Of a DNA stretch of 7,098 nucleotides, positions 1-4,903 are shown in pieces. Location: contig JAILFF010000254.1 of NCBI GenBank assembly GCA_024697705.1, positions 1-7,098 of the forward strand, in the 5' to 3' direction. The notes under the pieces are model-generated. The model did no database searches. It was not told where the DNA came from and saw only the letters and a list, made by a program, of their open reading frames with translations. The DNA comes from Ruminococcus sp. (GTDB taxonomy: Bacteria; Bacillota; Clostridia; Oscillospirales; Ruminococcaceae). Within the stretch, counting starts at the first letter, position 1. Every line of letters starts with the position of its first letter. The translations under genes and the position numbers were made by a program.

Positions 1-9
1 GGACGGTTT

Positions 10-18
10 TGCTATAAT
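10..18 (+). promoter_or_regulatory. Possible upstream extended -10 element
   Basis: TATAAT at 13-18 is preceded by TGC, giving an extended -10 (TGnTATAAT). Its -35 box would lie outside the window, so it cannot be confirmed as a promoter. If real, it is a second start site 45 bp upstream of the main promoter of the first gene. Confidence 0.35.
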
Positions 19-34
19 CTATGTAGGTGCGCGG

Positions 35-63
35 TTGACAATCTCCGTCAGATGTGCTATAAT
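35..63 (+). promoter_or_regulatory. Consensus sigma-A promoter of the membrane protein/carbonic anhydrase operon
   Basis: A perfect -35 box TTGACA (35-40) and a perfect -10 box TATAAT (58-63) are separated by the ideal 17 bp. A TG one base before the -10 (55-56) makes it an extended -10 as well. Transcription should begin near 70, leaving a leader of only about 19 nt that carries the AGGAG ribosome binding site (76-80) of the gene starting at 89. With no room for a riboswitch or attenuator, the gene is probably expressed constitutively and strongly unless a repressor binds here. The -10 region closely matches the promoter at 3894-3922. Confidence 0.85.
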
Positions 64-88
64 TATTCACGGAACAGGAGACTAAGTT

Positions 89-1450
89 ATGAGTATTTTC
101 AAAAAAGACATAAAAAAACGCCCGACTGCCGAGACCGACGATATTCCCGAAAAAATACACAGACGGCTGCATATCATTTATTTCTTTCTGAAATGCATTA
201 TCGCCGCGTCTGTGTTTTTGATGTTTTATAACGAGCTTTGTACACTTCTGCTCGATATTCCCGATATCGGGGAGGAGGATTCGCCGTTTCTGCGGCACGA
301 ATACTGCGGCACGTTTTACGTCGAGATAAACAAGGACAACAGCTTTGCCTCGCAGGAGGCTTACGACGCTTATATCGCCAAGGAAAGCTCGCAGAAGTCG
401 GAGCCTTCGGCGCTTGATTACGTCAAGGCGGCGATCGTTTTGGGCGCGGGGGCGGCGGCAGTCGTCATGCTCATTACAAAGAAATTCCCGCGATTTTTGG
501 GAAAACGCGGCGCGGTGTTCGCGGCTGTCTACGCGGGAATGTTTCTGTTTGCGCCCGAAATCACGCAGGCGGGGATATATTTCTGCTACGCGCTGCTGTT
601 TTTGGCGCTCCGCAGCGGCGAAAAAAAGACCATATTCTGTAAAAAAGCGTCCGATTATTTTATTGTCGGCGGCGCGGTGTGGTTTATTGTAACTGTTATA
701 CATGAGATTTTCGTGATAAAGGGAACGGCGGCAAAGGGCGAGGGCTTGATCGGCGTTTTCTCGCGCCCGACTTACTATTTTCAAGCCTACGACCTGTTCG
801 CGATACCGCTTGTTATACTCTGCGGCGGGCTGATGCTTCGGCGGCGCGAGCTTGAAATATCGGGCGGCAAAACGCAGCGCAATTCCTCCGCGCTGAAAAC
901 GCTCAGCTTTGCGGCGATCATCGTAACGGCGGGCTTTGTGCTGTGGCGGCTGCCCGTGCGCGTTTACGAGCTTATCAAGGTGATAAGCGGCGCGGATCAC
1001 ACGGTAAAGCTGCCGTTCACCGTAATGGACACGCCCTACAACAAGTTCATCGAACTGCCGCCCGAGCTTGCGGATTCGCCCGCGGTTTACAGACAAGCCG
1101 TCGGATATCGCTTTATCAAGGACTTTCCCGTGTTCGTGCTTGCGACGCTTGCGGTGTGGTTCTTTGTGAAGGTGCTGTTCGCCGTGTCAAGGGGCGAGCT
1201 TAACACCAAGCAGAACAGAAAGCGGCTGAATGTCAGTATGATACTGCTTGTTATCGCTTCGCTGTGGTTCAATCTTATGGGATTCCCCGAGCTTAAGATA
1301 TTCAACGAGGGCTTTACGGGCGTTTACGGCGAGGTGGTCTATACAATGGCGCTGCGCTCCAAGACCGAGCCGATGTTATACGCGATGGTACTGTGGTTTT
1401 TCAAGACCTATTTGCAGACGATTCCCGAGACACAAGGAAAGGACGAATGA
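89..1450 (+). CDS. Polytopic membrane protein of unknown function, about 10 TM segments
   Basis: I do not recognise this 453-residue protein. The ATG at 89 follows AGGAG by 8 bp and sits just behind a consensus promoter, so the start is secure. After a basic cytoplasmic N-terminus (residues 1-27), hydrophobic segments occur near 28-54, 112-130, 141-157, 160-175, 189-210, 232-250, 270-287, 344-366, 379-397 and 426-442. The connecting loops at 131-140, 176-188, 250-269 and 367-380 are basic. By the positive-inside rule this fits a ten-helix protein with both ends in the cytoplasm. Two long outside loops stand out: an acidic one (about 55-110) and one at about 288-343. No transporter, kinase or peptidase motif is visible. 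It lies 3 nt from a carbonic anhydrase gene in the same transcript, so a link to bicarbonate, CO2 or pH is conceivable but only from context. Confidence 0.85.
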   Translation: MSIFKKDIKKRPTAETDDIPEKIHRRLHIIYFFLKCIIAASVFLMFYNELCTLLLDIPDIGEEDSPFLRHEYCGTFYVEINKDNSFASQEAYDAYIAKESSQKSEPSALDYVKAAIVLGAGAAAVVMLITKKFPRFLGKRGAVFAAVYAGMFLFAPEITQAGIYFCYALLFLALRSGEKKTIFCKKASDYFIVGGAVWFIVTVIHEIFVIKGTAAKGEGLIGVFSRPTYYFQAYDLFAIPLVILCGGLMLRRRELEISGGKTQRNSSALKTLSFAAIIVTAGFVLWRLPVRVYELIKVISGADHTVKLPFTVMDTPYNKFIELPPELADSPAVYRQAVGYRFIKDFPVFVLATLAVWFFVKVLFAVSRGELNTKQNRKRLNVSMILLVIASLWFNLMGFPELKIFNEGFTGVYGEVVYTMALRSKTEPMLYAMVLWFFKTYLQTIPETQGKDE

Positions 1451-1453
1451 TTT

Positions 1454-2029
1454 ATGCACAACGAAAATATCATTTCCGCGGACGAGGCGCTTAAACGCCT
1501 GAAAGACGGCAACGCACGCTATCTCGCCGCGAGAAAATGCGGCGGCGATATCTCCCCCGAAAGGCGGCGGGAGACCCTTGCGAAGGGTCAGACCCCCTAC
1601 GCCGTGATAATCAGCTGTTCCGACTCCCGCGTGGTGCCCGAGTACGTCTTTGACGCGGGGATAGGCGACTTGTTTGTTATCCGCGTGGCGGGGAACGTTA
1701 TCGACGATCATCAGCTGGGTTCGGTGGAGTACGCCGCCGAGCATCTCGGGATACGGCTCGTTGTCGTGCTGGGGCACGATCACTGCGGCGCGGTCGGGGC
1801 GGCTATTTCGCACGACCCCGAAGGCTATGTCAAGTTCATCACCGACGAGATCAAGACCGCGATAGGCGACGAGACCGACGAATACAAGGCGACCTGTCTG
1901 AACGTAAAGCACAGCATTTCGCTTATCGAAAGCAGCTTTGAGATCCACCGCGAGGAGGAACACGGACTGAGGGTCGTGGGCGCGGTCTGCCGAATCGAAA
2001 ACGGAGAAGTGGAATTTGAAATTAGTTGA
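1454..2029 (+). CDS. Beta-class carbonic anhydrase
   Basis: This cytoplasmic zinc enzyme interconverts CO2 and bicarbonate. The 191-residue protein carries the beta-class signature. CSDSR at 55-59 supplies zinc ligand Cys55 and the Asp57/Arg59 dyad, and GHDHCGA at 107-113 supplies ligands His108 and Cys111. The conserved AGN (79-81) lies between them, and the C-terminal strand has the usual form for the family. Length is typical of short bacterial forms, so it looks intact and active. The ATG at 1454 is 3 nt after the stop of the membrane-protein gene, and a purine-rich AAGGAAAGGA (1434-1443) inside that gene serves as ribosome binding site, so translation is probably coupled. The usual role is supplying bicarbonate for carboxylases or retaining CO2. 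The stop codon directly abuts a repeat element, and the last codons could have been affected by its arrival. Confidence 0.95.
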   Translation: MHNENIISADEALKRLKDGNARYLAARKCGGDISPERRRETLAKGQTPYAVIISCSDSRVVPEYVFDAGIGDLFVIRVAGNVIDDHQLGSVEYAAEHLGIRLVVVLGHDHCGAVGAAISHDPEGYVKFITDEIKTAIGDETDEYKATCLNVKHSISLIESSFEIHREEEHGLRVVGAVCRIENGEVEFEIS

Positions 2030-2207
2030 TAGTGAATAGTTAATAGTGAATAGTTAAGGAGTTCGCTTCGCGGACATTATTGCGGTCGCTGCGCTCCGCT
2101 GAATCATCAATTGCATAGAAAAAGCGGACGCAAAAACGCGCCGCCTGCATGAACGAGTTCATGCCTGCACCTTAACTGTTCACTATTCACTCTGCACTAT
2201 TCACTTA
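2030..2207 (+). repeat. Small repeat element with imperfect inverted ends (AGTGAATAGT family)
   Basis: The gap between the carbonic anhydrase and HAD genes is occupied by one structured unit. Its left end is a perfect 14-bp tandem duplication, TAGTGAATAGTTAA, at 2030-2043 and 2044-2057. Its right end (2170-2207) holds two CACTATTCACT copies at 2181-2191 and 2195-2205, again with a 14-bp period. The two ends are therefore imperfect inverted repeats, and both meet the interior at TTAAGG/CCTTAA. The G+C-rich interior (about 2058-2170) has no open frame worth calling and contains a hairpin at 2147-2164. The arrangement resembles a MITE-like or REP-like dispersed element of Clostridia. No transposase or clear target-site duplication is visible. 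It starts immediately after one stop codon and ends 8 bp before the next gene's ribosome binding site. Confidence 0.7.
2147..2164. repeat. Perfect palindromic hairpin within the repeat element
   Basis: GCATGAAC (2147-2154) and GTTCATGC (2157-2164) are exact reverse complements separated by GA. In RNA this forms a 7-bp stem with a 4-nt loop. No T-tract follows, so it is not an intrinsic terminator. Confidence 0.65.
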
Positions 2208-2224
2208 AAAAGTCAGGAGGAGTT

Positions 2225-2956
2225 ATGAGCACACCCGAAATGATACTTTTCGACTACGGCGGTACGCTGATGTACGAGACCGATTTCAACACGCTGCGCG
2301 GAAACGCGGCGATATTTGACGTTATCAAAGACAACCCGCGGGGCATCACCGTCGAAGAATACGACGAGTACGCGCAAACGCTTTTCAATGAGATAATGGC
2401 GCTGCGCGGAAAGTTCATCGAGATACACGAATACCATTTTCTGCGGTACCTTCTCGAACACTTCGGGATAACGCTCACCGTGCCGATCGAGGAAGCGGAG
2501 CTGCTCATCACCGAAGCCATTTCCCGCAAGGCAAAAACGCCGGGTATCGACAGTCTGCTTGCGTTCCTGCGCGAAAAGGGCATACGCACAGGGATAATCA
2601 GCAATCTGTGCTGGTCGGGGAACAGCCTAAAGCGCCGCATCGCCGAGAATTTTCCCGAACACAGTTTCGAGTTCATCATGACTTCGAGCGACTATGTTTT
2701 CCGCAAGCCCGACCCGCATCTGTTCGAGCTTGCCGTGATAAAGTCGGGACTTTCGGCTGACAAAATATGGTACTGCGGCAACGACATCGGCGCGGATATT
2801 TTCGGCGCGAAAAACGCGGGGCTGTTCCCTGTCTTTTACGATGACAAGTCGGTGCCGAAGTCGGAAAAGGTCGATAACGAAGGTTATACCATTGATTTTC
2901 CCTATCTGCATCTGTCGTCGTGGGAGGACTTGAAAACTGCGCTTCGGAAAGGGTGA
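2225..2956 (+). CDS. HAD-superfamily hydrolase, DYGGT variant
   Basis: The 243-residue protein has the four HAD motifs in order. Motif I is DYGGT at 10-14 with the expected nucleophile Asp10. Motif II is SN at 126-127, motif III is Lys161 in RKPDP, and motif IV is GNDIGAD at 185-191 with acidic Asp187 and Asp191. An alpha-helical cap probably spans about 20-105, as in subfamily I. Most family members are phosphatases of small phosphorylated metabolites; the substrate cannot be read from sequence. The position two residues after the nucleophile is Gly12, where phosphatases usually carry the acid/base Asp, so catalysis may be altered. AGGAGGAG (2215-2222) precedes the ATG by a short spacer. No promoter is evident in the repeat upstream, so it may be read from the operon promoter at 35-63. 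Confidence 0.9.
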   Translation: MSTPEMILFDYGGTLMYETDFNTLRGNAAIFDVIKDNPRGITVEEYDEYAQTLFNEIMALRGKFIEIHEYHFLRYLLEHFGITLTVPIEEAELLITEAISRKAKTPGIDSLLAFLREKGIRTGIISNLCWSGNSLKRRIAENFPEHSFEFIMTSSDYVFRKPDPHLFELAVIKSGLSADKIWYCGNDIGADIFGAKNAGLFPVFYDDKSVPKSEKVDNEGYTIDFPYLHLSSWEDLKTALRKG

Positions 2957-2962
2957 ACAGCA

Positions 2963-3178
2963 TTGCTGCCGATCAATAAAACAGGTTATATAAAAAGCGG
3001 AGATATGAGTTCATTTTACGTGAAAGCCTTTCACGATAATGAAGATACGGGCGGATATTATTTGCTTTTTTCAAAGAATTTCGATGACCCGCAGGCGGAG
3101 GGCTATGACGAATGGTATCCTGATTTGGAGGACCTGACGCGCCGTATCAACTCGCTCGATGTTGAATGGATAAGCTGA
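2963..3178 (+). CDS. Small hypothetical protein (71 aa), TTG start
   Basis: I do not recognise this protein. The frame begins 6 nt after the HAD stop with TTG at 2963, preceded 9 bp away by AAAGGG (2948-2953) inside the HAD gene, which suggests translational coupling. An in-frame ATG at 3005 would give 57 residues, but the GGAG before it is only about 2 nt away, too close to work well, so TTG is preferred. The protein is soluble and acidic, with many aromatic residues, and has no membrane segment or cysteine. Visible features are the YYLLFS strand (about 31-36), GYDEWYPDLEDL (about 46-57) and a C-terminal VEWI strand, consistent with a compact alpha/beta fold. Base composition at the start is more A+T-rich than its neighbours. 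It is probably a real operon member of unknown role. Confidence 0.65.
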   Translation: MLPINKTGYIKSGDMSSFYVKAFHDNEDTGGYYLLFSKNFDDPQAEGYDEWYPDLEDLTRRINSLDVEWIS

Positions 3179-3189
3179 CATTATATAAC
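3162..3189 (+). promoter_or_regulatory. Possible weak promoter of the MBL-fold hydrolase
   Basis: TTGAAT (3162-3167, 4 of 6 matches) and TATAAC (3184-3189, 5 of 6) are 16 bp apart, immediately upstream of the hydrolase gene. Transcription would start near 3196, right at its ribosome binding site, giving a very short leader. The -35 overlaps the end of the small hypothetical gene, so it may be fortuitous. Confidence 0.35.
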
Positions 3190-3208
3190 ATAATTAGGAG
3201 GACTGACC

Positions 3209-3841
3209 ATGCTTGACAAGATCACCGTAATCGAACACAGCGCCGTGCGTATCGGCGCGGAGAAGATCATCTATTTCGACCCGTTCCACCTGAAAGACGC
3301 TCCGCACGACGCGGACGTTATTTTCATCACCCACGACCATTTCGACCACTTTTCGCCCGAGGACATCGCCAAAGCCGCAAAAGCCGATACGGTTTTCGCC
3401 GCTCCCGCCGCGATGAAGGGCGATTTCGGGAAGATCGGCATCGACGAGAGCCGCGTGACGTTCATGGCTCCCGAAGAGAGTGCCGTTATCGCGGGTATCC
3501 CGACCGAAGCCGTCCGCGCCTACAATACGTTCAAGCCGTTCCACACGAAGGGCAAGGGCTGGCTGGGGTACGTCGTGACGGTTGACGGCACCCGCGTTTA
3601 CGTCTGCGGAGACACCGACGACACCCCCGACGCGAGGGCGGTGAAGTGCGACATTATCTGCGTGCCGATCGGCGGCACCTACACGATGGACGCGAAGTCC
3701 GCCGCGGAGCTGGTGAAAGCCGTAAAGCCGCAGTGCGCCATACCTATCCACTACGGCAGCGTGGCGGGCAAGCCTGCCGACGCCGAGACCTTCAAGAAGA
3801 ATGTCGGGGACGCGGCAAAGGTTGTGGTGAAGATACACTAA
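3209..3841 (+). CDS. Metallo-beta-lactamase-fold hydrolase (UlaG-like, COG2220 type)
   Basis: The 210-residue cytoplasmic protein has the metal-binding signature of the metallo-beta-lactamase fold. THDHFDH at 41-47 provides His42, His44, Asp46 and His47. Further candidate ligands are His112 in the FHTKGKGWLGY stretch, Asp135 in GDTD, and His181 in IPIHYGS. All key positions are present, so a two-metal hydrolase is expected. The short length and the AYN...FH.KG...GYVV pattern place it with the UlaG-like/Lactamase_B_3 group rather than true beta-lactamases or glyoxalases. Members of that group act on sugar lactones, phosphodiesters or unknown substrates, and none can be assigned here. AGGAGG (3196-3201) lies 7 bp before the ATG, an optimal site. 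It is the last gene of the + strand cluster, 30 bp after the small hypothetical gene. Confidence 0.9.
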   Translation: MLDKITVIEHSAVRIGAEKIIYFDPFHLKDAPHDADVIFITHDHFDHFSPEDIAKAAKADTVFAAPAAMKGDFGKIGIDESRVTFMAPEESAVIAGIPTEAVRAYNTFKPFHTKGKGWLGYVVTVDGTRVYVCGDTDDTPDARAVKCDIICVPIGGTYTMDAKSAAELVKAVKPQCAIPIHYGSVAGKPADAETFKKNVGDAAKVVVKIH

Positions 3842-3870
3842 AATTCCTACCGAATAACGCGGAATTTTTA
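3841..3870 (+). terminator. Possible intrinsic terminator of the + strand gene cluster
   Basis: AAATTCC (3841-3847) pairs with GGAATTT (3861-3867) across a 13-nt loop and ends in a short T-run. It begins at the stop codon of the MBL-fold hydrolase. The stem is A/T-rich and the T-tract short, so termination would be weak. The sRNA promoter starts only about 24 bp later. Confidence 0.4.
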
Positions 3871-3893
3871 CGCCGATTATTTCGTTAAACAGC

Positions 3894-3922
3894 TTGACAA
3901 ACGCCCCATGATGTGCTATACT
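3894..3922 (+). promoter_or_regulatory. Strong promoter of a putative small RNA
   Basis: A perfect -35 TTGACA (3894-3899), a 17-bp spacer, and -10 TATACT (3917-3922, 5 of 6) with TG at 3914-3915 form an extended -10 promoter. Transcription should start about 3929. The last seven spacer bases, GATGTGC, are identical to those in the promoter at 35-63. No coding frame with a ribosome binding site follows, only a structured stretch and a terminator. Confidence 0.8.
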
Positions 3923-3928
3923 GTTATT

Positions 3929-4035
3929 TGGGCAAAGCCGTTTGGGCGAACGGCTTTTGGCAAGGCGGAATTTTCCGGGCTGAATAAGTCCGGAACGGAA
4001 TGTGGGGCTGCTGCGTGGCAGCCCCCTTTCTTTTT
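3929..4035 (+). ncRNA. Putative stand-alone structured small RNA (about 107 nt)
   Basis: Between a strong promoter and a strong intrinsic terminator lie about 107 nt with no plausible coding frame. Three stems follow one another. The first pairs AAAGCCGTT (3934-3942) with AACGGCTTT (3949-3957) around a TGGGCG loop. The second pairs TTCCGGGCT (3973-3981) with AGTCCGGAA (3987-3995), nine pairs including one G-U, around GAATA. The third is the terminator stem. The single-stranded linkers include CGGAA copies at 3966-3970 and 3996-4000 that could compete with 3991-3995 for TTCCG, allowing an alternative fold. TTTGGGC occurs at 3927-3933 and again at 3941-3947. I do not recognise the family: it is too short and wrongly folded for 6S RNA, and it lacks SRP and tmRNA hallmarks. 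A trans-acting regulatory RNA is the simplest reading. Ends are inferred. Confidence 0.65.
4004..4035 (+). terminator. Intrinsic terminator of the putative small RNA
   Basis: GGGGCTGC (4004-4011) and GCAGCCCC (4018-4025) form a perfect 8-bp G+C-rich stem with a TGCGTG loop. It is followed by CTTTCTTTTT, a textbook rho-independent terminator on the + strand. The nearest upstream promoter is the one at 3894-3922. Confidence 0.9.
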
Positions 4036-4085
4036 GTGATCTAATTCGGCGGGAGTCGGATTTGCCCGTGATATACAAGAACAAG

Positions 4086-4118
4086 AAAAACGCCCCCGGG
4101 CTTTGGCGCTCGGGGGCG
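4086..4118 (-). terminator. Intrinsic terminator of the pgcA operon
   Basis: On the - strand CGCCCCCG (4118-4111) pairs with CGGGGGCG (4098-4091), 8 bp with a 12-nt loop that can add two GC pairs. Five T residues (4090-4086) follow. It lies about 40 bp after the stop of the last operon gene. On the + strand the stem is followed by a T-run (4123-4128) after GTAA, so it may also act weakly in the other direction as a backstop for the small RNA. Confidence 0.85.
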
Positions 4119-4158
4119 GTAATTTTTTGATTTGTTTCGGGCAGGCTCGGAGATGCGA

Positions 4159-4515
4159 TCAGTCCTCTTCCATGAAAGACTCAAAATCGAAATCGTCGCC
4201 CATGCCTTCGTTTATAACAACCGTCTCGATACCCGAAACGTTGTTCAGCGCATCAAGAATGCCTGTTATGCAGTCGTCCTCGTATTCAGGCTCGACGTTT
4301 CCCAAGTCAAGCGAGACCCAAATTTTGCCGTCGTACAGCGAAACGTTCTGCCAGCCGGTGTAGATGTCCTTTTCCTCCAGCGGGGCGAACTGCCTGTCAA
4401 GGGCGGCTCTTATCTCGCCGACTTTTTCCTCGGTGGGCGGCTCGGTGGTATAAACGGAGTAATGGAAATTCTCGCCGTCGCAGCCTTCAAATCTCGATTC
4501 AAAATAGTAACCCAT
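4159..4515 (-). CDS. Small acidic hypothetical protein, paralog A (118 aa)
   Basis: This is an unrecognised family member and the near twin of the adjacent gene. Over 111 ungapped positions 79 are identical (about 71%), and it carries an extra acidic 7-residue C-terminal tail. The strongest shared blocks are GCDGE (11-15), the YTG-centred stretch near 52-54, LDLGNV (69-74), and the C-terminal half at 85-106, including ILDALNNV and TVVINEGMG. There are no membrane segments or signal peptide, so it should be soluble and cytoplasmic. Of the three clustered cysteines in paralog B it keeps only Cys12; position 9 is Phe and 16 is Asn. GGGAGGA lies 8 bp before the ATG. It is third in the operon behind pgcA and paralog B (34-bp gap). 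Function is unknown. The C-terminal acidic stretch (DDFDFESF) may mediate protein contacts. Confidence 0.85.
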   Translation of the reverse strand: MGYYFESRFEGCDGENFHYSVYTTEPPTEEKVGEIRAALDRQFAPLEEKDIYTGWQNVSLYDGKIWVSLDLGNVEPEYEDDCITGILDALNNVSGIETVVINEGMGDDFDFESFMEED

Positions 4516-4549
4516 GTTATTCGTCCTCCCGATAGGTTTGAGGGCTGTT

Positions 4550-4885
4550 TCAGAAATCGAAATCCTCGCCCATGCCTTCGTTTATTACGACCGTCTTGAT
4601 TCCCGGAACGTTGTTCAGCGCGTCGAGAATTCCCTCAACGCAGTCGTTTTCATATTCGGGCGGCACGTTGCCCAAGTCAAGCTCGACCTGAATACTGTCG
4701 TCGTTCAGCGAAACGTCCTTATAGCCGGTATAAACGTCCTTTTCCTCCAGCGGTGAGAACTGCTTGTCAAGCGCGTCCCAGATCTGTTTTACCTGATCTT
4801 CGGTCGGCGGGTCTATGGTGTAAACGGTGTAATGAAAGCACTCGCCGTCGCAGCCTTCGCATCTCTCTTCAAAATAGCGGCTCAT
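4550..4885 (-). CDS. Small acidic hypothetical protein, paralog B (111 aa)
   Basis: This unrecognised protein arose by tandem duplication with paralog A, or vice versa. It differs mainly at the N-terminus, where Cys9, Cys12 and Cys16 with His18 form a C-x2-C-x3-C-x-H cluster that could bind zinc or be redox-active; this is inferred from spacing alone. Cys82 is shared by both paralogs. The alternation of short hydrophobic strands with an amphipathic helix near 30-43 and another near 83-92 suggests an alpha/beta fold of the ferredoxin-like kind, again a guess. AGGAGG (4898-4893) is 7 bp before the ATG and lies wholly within the 18-bp gap after pgcA. Translation is therefore efficient and the gene is almost certainly cotranscribed with the phosphoglucomutase. 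Confidence 0.87.
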   Translation of the reverse strand: MSRYFEERCEGCDGECFHYTVYTIDPPTEDQVKQIWDALDKQFSPLEEKDVYTGYKDVSLNDDSIQVELDLGNVPPEYENDCVEGILDALNNVPGIKTVVINEGMGEDFDF

Positions 4886-4903
4886 TTATTTTCCTCCTAA
4901 AAA

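Noticed and set aside
1376..1963. A 195-codon open frame on the - strand
   Set aside because: It is antisense to the carbonic anhydrase gene, which carries all catalytic residues. It has no ribosome binding site of its own and no recognisable domain.
2147..2164. Terminator for the carbonic anhydrase transcript
   Set aside because: The hairpin is perfect but no T-tract follows on either strand, so intrinsic termination is unlikely.
3929..4035. Identification of the small RNA as SRP 4.5S, 6S or tmRNA
   Set aside because: The conserved SRP apical loop sequence, the long 6S open bubble and the tmRNA tRNA-like ends are all absent. The three short independent hairpins do not match those architectures.
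3194..4084. A 296-codon open frame on the - strand
   Set aside because: It lies opposite the MBL-fold hydrolase, whose metal motifs are intact, and runs across the sRNA promoter and terminator. It has the His/Val/Arg-rich, low-complexity look of an antisense frame in G+C-rich third-position DNA.
4132..4599. A 155-codon + strand frame, and a similar one at 4514-4756
   Set aside because: Both are the antisense of the two paralogous genes. They resemble each other only because the genes are duplicated.
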